Assembly (NCBI GenBank): GCA_963623095.1
Contig: CAVFKD010000006.1
Coordinates: 1 to 58,407, forward strand
Length of the DNA stretch: 58,407 nt
Reading direction: 5' to 3'
Source: UBA3210 sp963623095
GTDB lineage: Bacteria; Bacillota_I; Bacilli_A; RFN20; CAG-449
In this document: in pieces, positions 35,611-44,828 of the stretch
How the letters are laid out: each line of letters begins with the position of its first letter
How positions within the stretch are numbered: position 1 is the stretch's first letter
The notes under the pieces: generated by a model
Told to the model about the DNA's origin: nothing
The model's database searches: none
What the model saw: the letters and a program-made list of their open reading frames with translations, nothing else
Position numbers and translations under genes: made by a program

Positions 35611-36546
35611 CTATTTCTTTTTTCTTAATTTACAAACAAAGAATCCTTCATATAATTGATTAGGACAAATGACCATCGCACCTTTAATTTTACAAGGTAA
35701 GGTTGGAATATTAAATCTTTTGGCAAAGTCAAGTTGCACTACTTCCAAGTTAGGATTTTCATTTAATACTTTTAAAACAATATCTTCATTCTCTTTTGCG
35801 AGTATTGAGCAAGTAGAATATAAAATATAACTACCAGGTTTCGCTAAAGATACTGCTTTAGATAATAATGCATATTGGGTAGAAGATACCTTAGTAACTA
35901 ATTTTTCTGAAAATGAAACATATGTTTTTTTATCATTTAAATCAATTGTTCCACTTCCTGAACAAGGTGCATCAAGCAATATTGCATCATAAGTTTCATC
36001 AATAGGTAATTTTCTTGCATCCATATTAAGTGTTTTAACATTTTTGCAATGTTGTTTTTCTAAGTTATAATTTAATTTTTGATATCTAATTTCATCAATT
36101 TCAACCGCGGTTAGATCAATATTGTTATTAGTTAAGGCAACTAATTCACTTGTTTTTCCTCCAGGCGCGGCAGACATATCTAAAACTTTCATACCTTCTT
36201 TTGGATTTAAAATTAATGGAGGTATCATACTAGATAAGCTTTGCAAATAGATTTTTCCTTCATTATAGATATTTAAAGATTCTAAATCTTTTTCATTACC
36301 ATTTTTAATAATATAAGCATTATCAAAAAAGCTTGCTTTATCAATTTTAATATTATTTTCCCATAAAATATTTCTAATTGATAAACTATCGCTCACTAAT
36401 GTATTTACTCTTAAAGTTGTATTTCTTGTTACCATATATCCTTTAATAATATTATCGACAATATTATTATCGTATTGATCTAATAAAGAATCATATAGAT
36501 ATTGAGGCATTCTTTTAATCGCTTCGCCTAATGAAGTTACTTTCAT
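35611..36546 (-). CDS. RsmB/RsmF-family RNA m5C methyltransferase
   Basis: A 311-residue NOL1/NOP2/Sun family methylase. The N-terminal RNA-binding region (1-75) ends with TLRVNTL; the SAM site is MSAAPGGKTSELVAL, the first catalytic Cys is in LDAPCSGSG, and the second in ILYSTCSI. It probably methylates cytosine in 16S rRNA; the C-terminal PUA-like domain of long RsmF is missing. The start at 36546 has AGGTGA upstream; a GTG three codons earlier overlaps that SD. Confidence 0.9.
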   Translation of the reverse strand: MKVTSLGEAIKRMPQYLYDSLLDQYDNNIVDNIIKGYMVTRNTTLRVNTLVSDSLSIRNILWENNIKIDKASFFDNAYIIKNGNEKDLESLNIYNEGKIYLQSLSSMIPPLILNPKEGMKVLDMSAAPGGKTSELVALTNNNIDLTAVEIDEIRYQKLNYNLEKQHCKNVKTLNMDARKLPIDETYDAILLDAPCSGSGTIDLNDKKTYVSFSEKLVTKVSSTQYALLSKAVSLAKPGSYILYSTCSILAKENEDIVLKVLNENPNLEVVQLDFAKRFNIPTLPCKIKGAMVICPNQLYEGFFVCKLRKKK

Positions 36547-36601
36547 TGCTATCACCTATTTAACATTTTACACTAAAACAAACTTTATTTATATTAAATA
36601 A

Positions 36602-36627
36602 ATAAAAATCTCACTTAAAGTGAGATT
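36602..36627 (-). terminator. Terminator overlapping the end of the next gene
   Basis: A 9- to 10-bp stem AATCTCACTT / AAGTGAGATT followed on the minus strand by TTTTTATTTATT. Its outer arm includes part of the stop codon at 36626. Confidence 0.75.
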
Positions 36628-37039
36628 AATCGACATATAATTCTGGATGATTCTTTTTATCGATAGCTTTTTTAATATCTAAATAGAAGAAAACATCAAT
36701 TAAGATTTGTGATAATAAAGTGATTCCTAATATTACCCAAGGATAAGTTGCAGGTTTACCTTGAATAGTATAAACAAGTTCAACAATTAAACCGACAATA
36801 TTAATGATATTGAATAAAGCAATTCCACTTCCTCCGACAAAAACAAATTTCTTATAGTCTTTTTCATAGAAAACATGTCCTGTAATTAAAAGTCCTAAAG
36901 TAATTGCGACTAGAAGAAGTAAGATAATAAAAGATACAAGTCCTAAACGATAAAATAGTAATGCAGTTGCGATACTACCAAATAACCACATAACATACAT
37001 AAAAATATAACTTCTATTTAATGCTTTATTTTTCTTCAT
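36626..37039 (-). CDS. Unknown four-helix membrane protein
   Basis: A 137-residue protein with four hydrophobic helices (about 12-30, 33-54, 66-90, 100-122), a basic N-terminus and a charged tail. I recognise no family. It stands alone between fmt and the rRNA methylase, with its own terminator and a Lys-rich start that favours an inside N-terminus. Confidence 0.7.
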   Translation of the reverse strand: MKKNKALNRSYIFMYVMWLFGSIATALLFYRLGLVSFIILLLLVAITLGLLITGHVFYEKDYKKFVFVGGSGIALFNIINIVGLIVELVYTIQGKPATYPWVILGITLLSQILIDVFFYLDIKKAIDKKNHPELYVD

Positions 37040-37094
37040 AAGATTCTCCTTTTAATGCCATTTATTATAAAATAAATGACTTCTTTATTCAATT

Positions 37095-38030
37095 TTATTT
37101 TAAATAACTACCTAGGATATTTTTATCACCATTGATAAATGATTTATAATCCATTTTAGATTTACCTTGTTTTTGTAATTCTAATAAATTAACTTGGCCA
37201 TCTTTTAATTGTAATGTTAATCCGTTTTTATCTGCGTAAACAACTTTACCAACTTCATTAGAAGATTTAGAATTGATCTTTTTAGCTTTAAAAATCTTTA
37301 AAATTTGATCATTATATAATAAATATCCACCTGGGGTTTCTGATAATCCTCTTACATAATTAACAAATTCATCACATGTAAAATCAAGAGATAATTTTTC
37401 ATCTTCTTTTTTAATTTTATGGCAGAACGATACTAATGTTTCATCTTGTTCTTCACCATTAATTTTTCCTTCAATAAAAGAAGGTAACATCGAAATTAAA
37501 CATTCTTTTCCTGCATCAGTGATTTTTTTAGTTAAAGAAGTATAATTATCATCTTCTTCAATAACAACTTCTTTTTTAGCGTACATTTTACCAGCATCCA
37601 TTTTATCAATCATTTCCATGATGGTAACACCAGTTATCTTATCTCCATTAATTAATGAAGTTTGAATTGGTGAAGCACCACGATATTTAGGAAGCAATGA
37701 TCCATGGACATTAATTGAACCAAGTTTTGGTTTATCTAAAATACAAGTAGGTACAATTTGACCATATGCGCATGTAACTATTAAATCAAAATCAAGATCT
37801 AATATTTGTTGGTATTCTAATCTTAATTTAGAAACTTGATAAACAGGAATATTATGTTCTAATGCAACAACTTTCGCAGGTGGAGGAGTCATAATTCTCT
37901 TTCTACCTACTTCTTTATCCATTTGGGTTAATACTCCCACGACGTTATAATCATTTTCTATTAAAGACAATAAAATTTCTTTTGCGATTTCAGGTGTACC
38001 CATAAATAAGATACGTGGATATTCTTTCAT
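37095..38030 (-). CDS. fmt: Methionyl-tRNA formyltransferase
   Basis: A 311-residue enzyme that formylates initiator Met-tRNA using 10-formyl-THF. ILFMGTPEIAKEIL opens the Rossmann domain; the catalytic Asn-His is in SINVHGSLLPKYRGASPIQ, and ETPGGYLLYND marks the C-terminal OB-like domain. Start at 38030 gives GAGGTG six bases upstream; two earlier in-frame starts crowd the SD. Deformylase is not adjacent. Confidence 0.95.
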   Translation of the reverse strand: MKEYPRILFMGTPEIAKEILLSLIENDYNVVGVLTQMDKEVGRKRIMTPPPAKVVALEHNIPVYQVSKLRLEYQQILDLDFDLIVTCAYGQIVPTCILDKPKLGSINVHGSLLPKYRGASPIQTSLINGDKITGVTIMEMIDKMDAGKMYAKKEVVIEEDDNYTSLTKKITDAGKECLISMLPSFIEGKINGEEQDETLVSFCHKIKKEDEKLSLDFTCDEFVNYVRGLSETPGGYLLYNDQILKIFKAKKINSKSSNEVGKVVYADKNGLTLQLKDGQVNLLELQKQGKSKMDYKSFINGDKNILGSYLK

Positions 38031-38095
38031 TTTCATCACCTCATTTATTTTATAAAAATTATTACTTAAAAACTAGTTTTTAATACTTACTTTTA

Positions 38096-38120
38096 AATAA
38101 AAAACCATGTTTTACATGGT
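38096..38120 (-). terminator. Terminator after the DUF3574-like gene
   Basis: An 8-bp stem AACCATGT / ACATGGTT with a three-base loop and an A/T-rich tail on the minus strand. Confidence 0.75.
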
Positions 38121-38125
38121 TAAAG

Positions 38126-38578
38126 TTATTTTGCAGTTGAATAAAAGGTTGTTGTAACATTATTTGTTTCAATTAAAACAGAATTTTGATTTAAAGCAAC
38201 AATAATATCATCCGCGATTTTATAAACATTTTCTTTTGAAATATCTTCTAATATACAACCAATTGTATCTTCAGATGTAGGTATATTGTTATCATCTACC
38301 CAATATCCTTTTGCGTCAAATAAAGTCCATCCGCTTGTATATTTTTTGCAAATTTCATTTACAGTTGCATAATAGTATTCAGTTTCATGTTCTTTTTTAT
38401 ATGTATCTTTATCATTAGTACCGATGTATAAAGTATATTTAGTAGTTAAACTTGCTTCATTTACTTTACTTTTAATATTACTTCCAAGTAAATAACCAGT
38501 GATGCCTAAATTTAATACTAAAACCACTAAAACAATAATATTAATAATTTTATTTCTTTTAATTTTATTTTCTTCCAT
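38126..38578 (-). CDS. Membrane-anchored protein with DUF3574-like outer domain
   Basis: A 150-residue protein: a charged N-terminus, one membrane helix (about 12-33, LVVLVLNLGITGYLLG), then a 110-residue outer domain. The order KYTLYIGTNDKD, EICKKYTSGWTLFDAKGYW and TIGCILEDI resembles DUF3574, small secreted alpha/beta proteins of unknown role. The start at 38578 follows GAGGAG by nine bases; the frame opens further up without an SD. Confidence 0.6.
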   Translation of the reverse strand: MEENKIKRNKIINIIVLVVLVLNLGITGYLLGSNIKSKVNEASLTTKYTLYIGTNDKDTYKKEHETEYYYATVNEICKKYTSGWTLFDAKGYWVDDNNIPTSEDTIGCILEDISKENVYKIADDIIVALNQNSVLIETNNVTTTFYSTAK

Positions 38579-38709
38579 ATATTTATTCTCCTCAATCTTA
38601 AATACTTTATATGTTTTAACTTGCATTTTCAATATTTTATTAATGATTTTTATTGAAAGAAATTTTTAATTATGCTATCATTTTTTAGCGTTTAAGGAAG
38701 GAGATTATT

Positions 38710-38970
38710 ATGGCAAACATTAAATCACAAGTTAAAAGAGTAAAAACAAACTCTAAAGCTAACGACAGAAATTCACAATATAAGGCTTCTATGAGAACTG
38801 CAATTAAGAAAGTTGTTCTTGCATGTGAAGCAGGCAATAAAGAAGAAGCTTTAAAGTTATTACCAATTGCTTTCTCTAAAATTGATGGTTCAGTCTCAAA
38901 AGGTATCCAACACAAGAATACTGCAGCTAGACAAAAATCAAGTTTACAAGCTAAAGTAAATAGTCTTTAA
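38710..38970 (+). CDS. rpsT: 30S ribosomal protein S20
   Basis: The 86-residue three-helix S20 protein binds 16S rRNA early in 30S assembly. MANIKSQVKRVKTNSKAND at the start and GVSKGIQHKNTAARQKSSL-type C-terminus (here SVSKGIQHKNTAARQK) are diagnostic. The SD is AAGGAGA. Monocistronic on the plus strand. Confidence 0.96.
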   Translation: MANIKSQVKRVKTNSKANDRNSQYKASMRTAIKKVVLACEAGNKEEALKLLPIAFSKIDGSVSKGIQHKNTAARQKSSLQAKVNSL

Positions 38971-38976
38971 GAAATT

Positions 38977-39005
38977 AAAAATCACTCTCACGAGTGATTT
39001 TTTTT
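38977..39005. terminator. Shared terminator between rpsT and the alcohol dehydrogenase gene
   Basis: AAATCACTC / GAGTGATTT with a TCAC loop and eight T on the plus strand. The minus side has TTTTTAATTTC, and the stop codon of the convergent gene overlaps the T run. Confidence 0.88.
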
Positions 39006-40197
39006 ATACCAAATTTTTCTTGATAAAGTTACTTAATTCTCTTTTTGACATCAATTTTGGACATGGATATAAAGGATTTGCTTCTTTTGAAGCTCGATAA
39101 GCAATTATATCTATGTCTTCATATTTAACGTTTTCAATCTTACGTGGAATATTAAATTCTTCATTCATTTGTTTTATTTTATTTAAAACTTTTAAATAGC
39201 CTTCTTTGTATGAATCTTTTGAAGAACATAAAGAACAATAAAGACCTAATTTATACATTTTTTTATAAATAGATTTGCCATAATATTCTAAAACATAAGG
39301 TAATATGATCGCATTTAATTGTCCATGAGAATAATTATACATTCCTCCAAAGCCATGGGCTAAAGCATGGACATAGCCAACATATCCTTTTGAAAATGAT
39401 TTACCTGCGAGAAAACTACCTTTTAACATATTACTTCTTGCAATATCATCATTCTTATAATAAGCATCTTCTAAATTAGAAAAGATTAATTTACACGCTT
39501 CTAAAGCATCTTTATCACTGCTAGAGTTTCCTCCAATATTTAAATAAGATTCTATTCCATGAGTCAAAGCATCCATTCCACATGATGCAATAGTATTTTT
39601 TGGTAAACTAGAAGTAGTTTCTTTTAACAAAAATACATACTTAGGAATCAAACAGAAATCATTAACCGCGAATTTTAAATGTGTTTGATCATCTGTAATT
39701 ACCGCGGCTAAAGTAGCTTCACTACCACTTCCCGCGGTAGTAGGTATAGCGATTAATAAAGGTAATTTATGTCTTATTTTTAAAACACCTTTAAGTTTTA
39801 TTATTTCTTTATTAGAAGCAATTTTTGCCCCGATTAATTTTCCAACATCTAAAGGAGAACCTCCTCCAAAAGCAATAATAGAATCACAATTATTTTCTTT
39901 GTAAAACGAAGTAGCGTTATCAACTACACTTATAAGTGGATTTGAACAAGTATCTTTAAATAAAGCATATTCAATATTATTTCTATTTAATTCATCCATT
40001 AATATATTTACTAACCCATTTTGATAAATATGAGGTCCAGTTACTATTAAAGGTTTAGATACATTGTTAGATTTTAATACTTCTTTTATATAAGTAATAT
40101 CATTATAAACAACAGGATCTTTATAAGGTAAAATAGGTAATAAAGCTTTAAAAGACAAATGAACGTTTCGGCATCTTATAATATTAAATATATTCAT
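39004..40197 (-). CDS. Iron-containing alcohol dehydrogenase
   Basis: A 397-residue group III (Fe-type) alcohol dehydrogenase. The NAD-binding GGGSPLDVGK lies near 113, and TTAGSGSEAT follows. Metal ligands are in GMDALTHGIESY and GYVHALAHGFGGMYNYSHGQ (Asp and three His). It probably reduces an aldehyde such as acetaldehyde or butyraldehyde to the alcohol, or runs the reverse, in fermentation; the substrate cannot be read. Confidence 0.92.
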   Translation of the reverse strand: MNIFNIIRCRNVHLSFKALLPILPYKDPVVYNDITYIKEVLKSNNVSKPLIVTGPHIYQNGLVNILMDELNRNNIEYALFKDTCSNPLISVVDNATSFYKENNCDSIIAFGGGSPLDVGKLIGAKIASNKEIIKLKGVLKIRHKLPLLIAIPTTAGSGSEATLAAVITDDQTHLKFAVNDFCLIPKYVFLLKETTSSLPKNTIASCGMDALTHGIESYLNIGGNSSSDKDALEACKLIFSNLEDAYYKNDDIARSNMLKGSFLAGKSFSKGYVGYVHALAHGFGGMYNYSHGQLNAIILPYVLEYYGKSIYKKMYKLGLYCSLCSSKDSYKEGYLKVLNKIKQMNEEFNIPRKIENVKYEDIDIIAYRASKEANPLYPCPKLMSKRELSNFIKKNLV

Positions 40198-40242
40198 AGA
40201 TTTAAAAATCCTTTCTTTTTTTCATATTAACAAAATTTAGAT

Positions 40243-40269
40243 AAAAAGAAAAGACATCATAGATGTCTT
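40243..40269 (-). terminator. Terminator after the zinc-ribbon gene
   Basis: An 8-bp stem AAGACATC / GATGTCTT with a three-base loop, then TTTTCTTTTT on the minus strand. Confidence 0.82.
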
Positions 40270-40693
40270 AATTATCTCTCATACAAAGTAAACAAATACC
40301 ACCAATCATATTGACAAATAATAAATAACAAACTTTAAATGCAATAGATAGTTTTATATTTGAATCTTTCATTGATTTATATACATATATAACCATTGGT
40401 ATATCCCAACATAATGGAATTAAATAAACAATACCAACCACGCCATATAATGATAAAGAAGCTAAAAACCATCCGACACAGGCAACAATATTAACAATAC
40501 CAAAAGCAAAACCAACTTTTAATAAAGTGTTATTATTGTTAGTTTGAGTATTGGTATCATTTGTATAGTTATAATTATTATCTGTATAAGTAAATTCATT
40601 TGATGATGAATCGCTTTTAACTTTTGCACCACACTTTGGACAATAAATATCACTATCTTTTAATTCACATCCACATTTAGAACAATATTTCAT
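40268..40693 (-). CDS. Zinc-ribbon membrane protein
   Basis: A 141-residue protein with a double-CxxC zinc ribbon (CSKCGCEL and CPKCGAKV, 4-25), a Ser/Asn/Thr-rich linker (about 26-53) and three hydrophobic helices (about 55-75, 80-100, 118-135). The architecture occurs widely in Firmicutes without known function. It stands alone. Confidence 0.7.
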   Translation of the reverse strand: MKYCSKCGCELKDSDIYCPKCGAKVKSDSSSNEFTYTDNNYNYTNDTNTQTNNNNTLLKVGFAFGIVNIVACVGWFLASLSLYGVVGIVYLIPLCWDIPMVIYVYKSMKDSNIKLSIAFKVCYLLFVNMIGGICLLCMRDN

Positions 40694-40748
40694 AAAAATT
40701 CCTTCTTTCGTTTAAAGAAAATTATATATTAAATACTAAAAATAATCA

Positions 40749-41660
40749 TTATTTAATCCAGCTTTCTTGTTTAGCAATTCTTATTTTGTCACCTTCAAGG
40801 CTATGACCAATTAAAAAAGGCGAATTATCATCATGGCTTTGATAATTTTTAATAATGGTTTCTTTCATTCCATTCGCATAGCAATAAGCACATAAATGCA
40901 TACAAGAATTATAACTACCTATGTCATTAGATAAATAACAAGAACAATATCCTTTACGAGCTTGCATTTTGCTAGAAGGATATAATTTTTGTTTCAAAGC
41001 AAATTCATAATCAGATAATCTCATACATCCTTCAACATCGACACCATAATCTTTTAAATATTTTTCTTTAGAACATAATCTTAAATCCATGTGATGAGCT
41101 TCTGCGATTTTTTTAAATTCCTTGGTTATATAGATTTTATCTTCATCAGAACAATCTTTTAATTCTGGATGATTCTTTTTTAATTTATCATAAACATCTA
41201 AAAATCCAAAACTAACCAAAGAAGTATATCCTTCTAAACGACTTGCGATATATTCAAACGCTCTTACATGTCTTTCTTTAGGATATCTTTCATTAATAAT
41301 AATTGGAGTATATCTCCATCCAACACAATTAGAACCAATCTTATTAGATAGATATTTAAAAGATTCAATTACTTTATCAACATGTGGTACATTAGGTTCT
41401 AAATCTCTTCCTAAACCAGTAATTGTTACATACCAAAATTGATTATACATTTTAATATCATCTAAATATTGAAACATTGGCTCAGGATTTTTTGTACAAA
41501 AGCCTATAATATCAACAACGCTTGGATCTAATATAAATTTAGTTACCAATGAAGGATAATAAGGATTTCTTACTAAAACATATCCTTCTTTAATTCTATT
41601 TATAAACCATTTTGCATAAAAAGCCGGAATATCAGTTCTTTGACCTGTATTAATAATCAT
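40749..41660 (-). CDS. DUF1848 protein
   Basis: A 303-residue member of DUF1848. It starts IINTGQRTDIPAFYAKWF and contains the typical C-terminal Cys-rich region CSCYLSNDIGSYNSCMHLC followed by AYCYAN. The spacing suggests an iron-sulfur or other metal site; a radical-SAM-like relation has been considered for such proteins, but no function is settled. Family recognised with fair confidence from these motifs. Confidence 0.8.
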   Translation of the reverse strand: MIINTGQRTDIPAFYAKWFINRIKEGYVLVRNPYYPSLVTKFILDPSVVDIIGFCTKNPEPMFQYLDDIKMYNQFWYVTITGLGRDLEPNVPHVDKVIESFKYLSNKIGSNCVGWRYTPIIINERYPKERHVRAFEYIASRLEGYTSLVSFGFLDVYDKLKKNHPELKDCSDEDKIYITKEFKKIAEAHHMDLRLCSKEKYLKDYGVDVEGCMRLSDYEFALKQKLYPSSKMQARKGYCSCYLSNDIGSYNSCMHLCAYCYANGMKETIIKNYQSHDDNSPFLIGHSLEGDKIRIAKQESWIK

Positions 41661-41699
41661 TTTATCACCTACGATATTTTAATATTTGTATATGGAAAA

Positions 41700-41724
41700 G
41701 AAAATAACGCACTTTTAGGTGCGT
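41700..41724 (-). terminator. Terminator after tcdA
   Basis: A short stem ACGCAC / GTGCGT with a six-base loop, followed by TTATTTTCTTTT on the minus strand. Confidence 0.7.
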
Positions 41725-41739
41725 AAGTTTCTTTTTTGC

Positions 41740-42453
41740 CTATTTAATTAAATCCTTAATAACTTCACTTGCGATTAAAAGTCCGCAGGAAGAAGGAACA
41801 AACGCATTAGAACCTGGAATAGCTCTTCTTCCAGAAGGTATTTGCTCATAACTAGGTTCAACAGGAATTAAAGGTTTTTCTTCTGAATAAACTACTTTTA
41901 ATTTCTTAATGCCTCTTTTTTTAAGTTCGCGACGGAGAACTTTAGCCAAAGGATCTTCTTTTGTTTTATAAATATCCGCGACTTTAAATCCTTGAGGATT
42001 CATTTTATTTCCCGCGCCCATTGAAGAAATAACAGGAATATTTAATTTATCGCATTTACAAATAATACCTATTTTACCAGTTACTGTATCAATCGCATCA
42101 ACTACATAATCCCATGATTCAAATGGAAATTCATCTTCATTTTCCGGTAAAAAGAATTTTTGATAAGTATTAACTTCACATTCAGGATTAATATCTAAGA
42201 TTCTTTCTTTCATAACATCAACTTTATATTTTCCAACACTTTTATGTGTTGCAATTATTTGTCTATTAATATTTGTTAAAGAAACGCTGTCATTATCAAT
42301 GATATCAATATGAGTTATTCCACTTCTTACTAAAGCTTCAACAACATATCCTCCAACTCCTCCTACGCCAAAAACTGCGACTCTAGAAGAATGAAGTTTA
42401 TTCATTTTATCTTCGCCAATTAAAAGTTGAGTTCTAGAAAATTGATTAATCAT
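41740..42453 (-). CDS. tcdA: tRNA threonylcarbamoyladenosine dehydratase
   Basis: A 237-residue ThiF/E1-like enzyme. The adenylate site GVGGVGGYVVEALVRSG lies near 30-46; INRQI, the VVDAIDT motif and the SSCGLLIASEV end are as in TcdA (YgdL/CsdL). TcdA cyclises t6A37 in tRNA with ATP. The zinc Cys pairs of ThiF/MoeB proper are missing, which supports TcdA. Confidence 0.88.
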   Translation of the reverse strand: MINQFSRTQLLIGEDKMNKLHSSRVAVFGVGGVGGYVVEALVRSGITHIDIIDNDSVSLTNINRQIIATHKSVGKYKVDVMKERILDINPECEVNTYQKFFLPENEDEFPFESWDYVVDAIDTVTGKIGIICKCDKLNIPVISSMGAGNKMNPQGFKVADIYKTKEDPLAKVLRRELKKRGIKKLKVVYSEEKPLIPVEPSYEQIPSGRRAIPGSNAFVPSSCGLLIASEVIKDLIK

Positions 42454-42571
42454 AGTTAATTATCTCCTTAAGCGCATTTATTCTATAATATCGATTTTAA
42501 TAATACAATTAAAAGGATTTATTTAAGTTATATTTATAGTATAATATAAACATATTTAGGAGTTATATTTT

Positions 42572-44308
42572 ATGAAACTTAATCAAAAAATAAAACATTT
42601 AAATGAGTATTTAAAGTCAAATTATAAAGTGGAACTTCATGATATTTTATCTTTAGATAAAGACACGTTTGATGCTTTAGTTAAAGATAATAAATTAGAT
42701 GAAGATCAATTAAAAAAGATTTCTGGTATTTTTTATTTGAATTATGAAGACTTAATTTCTGATGAATTAGATTTACCACACGATGATCATTTAAGCGTTG
42801 ATGAATTATTAATTAAAATCAATCAAGGAAGTTATATTAATACTCTAGGAAAGAATTCAAATAAGCATGTTATTAAAAGAAACTTCTTATTATTATCCAA
42901 ACCTTTAAAGAAAAGATTAATCGGTAATGTTATTCTTGCCCTTATTCCTTTCTTATTCATTGTTATTTACGCTTTAACTTCTTCATTAGTTAATGTTTCT
43001 GAAACCCTACTTTCTTATAAACAAGGCGATACATTAACAAATGAACAATTAAATTTAAAACAAGAGATGGAGAAAGAAACAAATGTTAAATATGCGAATG
43101 TTAAAGTTGGAGTCACATTAGAAAATATCTCTTCAATTTCTTCTTCTACTTCATCTTTCAATGCAACTTTATCGACCTACTTTGATTTTGATCAAAAAGA
43201 ATATTTCTTAATGTATTATTATAAGGTTAAAGGTGAAGATTTTAATAAAGATGGTCTTTATAGTGATGAAGATTTCTTACAAGATAATTTCTGTTTTGAT
43301 TCAACAAACAATTCATATTTACCTTATAAAGATAATATCCCTGATATATTACAATTCAATTTTGATTTACTTGGAGATAAAAAAATTGATAAAAATAATA
43401 AACCAATAAGCGTTTCTACCATTTATCAAGAATGTATAAAAGCTTATCCTGGTGAAAAATCTTCAAATATTTACACCGATAAAAATGATGAATTTAGAAT
43501 TGGTAATGGTAAACTCACTTCTGATTCATTGGAATATCAAGAAAGAGGTAATGCGTATTATGATGAAGAAACAAAATCATATCGTTATTATCAAAAAGTT
43601 CATTATTCTGCGACTATCAATAAAACATTTGATTCTCCTCGATATCCTTTAGATTCTGCCCAATTTAAGATTTATATCCAACCTACTAGATCTTCTCAAT
43701 ATATTAGATATATCGCAGATGATACTTCAGGATTTTCTACTTATTTTTCCATTGGCAATGGTTATCGATTAATCAAAGAAACTAATGATATTAAAAATTT
43801 CAATGTTAAATTAAATTACTATACAGAAAAAGATGTTGATCATTCTTCTTCAAGTTATGGTAAAGATATTATTAAAACTCAATTAGAAATTATAGTAAGA
43901 GCCAATAAACACGGCATAAGCGTATATTTAAATTCATTTTTAAATATTATCGCAGTCGCGGTATGGTTAACTTTAGCTTTCTATAATCAATCATTTAATA
44001 AAGATGATTCAATGAGTATGATTGGTACAGGTTTCTTCTCTGCGATATCCGCGATTTTACTTGGTTTATCAACAGTTGGAAGTGCGAATACTGATTCATT
44101 ATTAACATATGTAAATATATTTACTCTTTTAATGGTATTAGTAATCGGATTTGAATCAATTAAAGCTAAACGTTATAACAAGATTCAAGATGCATCAATG
44201 ATTGCTTATTCTAATTGTAAAATGCGTATATTATTCTACGCTATCGCAATTTGTTCATTACTAATTTATTTCTTAGTTCCAGCGATCTCATATATTTGGT
44301 TATTATAA
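42572..44308 (+). CDS. XRE-like domain fused to a ligand-gated-channel-like membrane module
   Basis: A 578-residue protein. Residues 5-66 look like an XRE-type helix-turn-helix, closing with QLKKISGIFYLNYEDLI. Residues 114-140 are a membrane anchor. Residues 141-445 form a polar, mostly beta outer domain, holding FDSPRYPLDSAQFKIYI (353-369) and the RANKHGISVYLNSF junction (443-456). Four hydrophobic helices follow (451-471, 481-503, 508-531, 550-577). That order (FPxD-type loop, Arg before M1, M1-M2-M3, loop, M4) matches pentameric ligand-gated ion channels, though the M1 Pro is absent. The anchor would place the N-terminal domain in the cytoplasm. SD AGGAG. The family call is a hypothesis. 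Confidence 0.8.
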   Translation: MKLNQKIKHLNEYLKSNYKVELHDILSLDKDTFDALVKDNKLDEDQLKKISGIFYLNYEDLISDELDLPHDDHLSVDELLIKINQGSYINTLGKNSNKHVIKRNFLLLSKPLKKRLIGNVILALIPFLFIVIYALTSSLVNVSETLLSYKQGDTLTNEQLNLKQEMEKETNVKYANVKVGVTLENISSISSSTSSFNATLSTYFDFDQKEYFLMYYYKVKGEDFNKDGLYSDEDFLQDNFCFDSTNNSYLPYKDNIPDILQFNFDLLGDKKIDKNNKPISVSTIYQECIKAYPGEKSSNIYTDKNDEFRIGNGKLTSDSLEYQERGNAYYDEETKSYRYYQKVHYSATINKTFDSPRYPLDSAQFKIYIQPTRSSQYIRYIADDTSGFSTYFSIGNGYRLIKETNDIKNFNVKLNYYTEKDVDHSSSSYGKDIIKTQLEIIVRANKHGISVYLNSFLNIIAVAVWLTLAFYNQSFNKDDSMSMIGTGFFSAISAILLGLSTVGSANTDSLLTYVNIFTLLMVLVIGFESIKAKRYNKIQDASMIAYSNCKMRILFYAIAICSLLIYFLVPAISYIWLL

Positions 44309-44339
44309 AAAGCATGGTCATTGACCATGCTTTATTTTA
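44309..44339. terminator. Bidirectional terminator
   Basis: AAAGCATGGTC / GACCATGCTTT, an 11-bp perfect stem with a three-base loop, between convergent genes; A/T runs lie on both sides. Confidence 0.85.
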
Positions 44340-44826
44340 TTGCCATACAAATAAATGATAATCCAACACCAATAATAATATAAATAATGGTTGTTATAAG
44401 ATGGGATTTCCAATTAAAACCAAAATGTTTAAATCCTTCACACCCTTTTGTTTCAGGATAATAATATTGATAAAAGGAAGAATGACATAATAAGAATAAA
44501 TCAAAGAAGAATATATCAAATAGTTCTAATAATATAAGCATTGTTAAGAATCTAAGCATAAATTGAAATAAAGAAAAATCATTATGTATGCCATCAAGTA
44601 CTCCAATGACCATTGGTCCAAGAAGTAAAATAACTCCAACAAATAAGATTAAATATCCTAATAAATGGGCACCTTTAAATCTCTCTTCATGTTCTAATAT
44701 AGCTTCATAGATATCTTTAGGCGCCGATTTAAAAAACTTTTTATTTTGAATAAATGCAACCGCGCCAAAGAGGATTAAAAAATATCCTACCATCATAATA
44801 AGTGACAAAATTAACGTTAAAATCAT
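44332..44826 (-). CDS. Unknown membrane protein
   Basis: A 164-residue protein with four hydrophobic segments (about 3-28, 53-75, 88-112, 138-162). Between helices 3 and 4 is a polar stretch with a CH pair and YYPETKGCEGFKHFG. I recognise no family. It begins two bases after the split-barrel gene stops, so the two are coupled. Confidence 0.7.
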   Translation of the reverse strand: MILTLILSLIMMVGYFLILFGAVAFIQNKKFFKSAPKDIYEAILEHEERFKGAHLLGYLILFVGVILLLGPMVIGVLDGIHNDFSLFQFMLRFLTMLILLELFDIFFFDLFLLCHSSFYQYYYPETKGCEGFKHFGFNWKSHLITTIIYIIIGVGLSFICMAIK

Positions 44827-44828
44827 AA

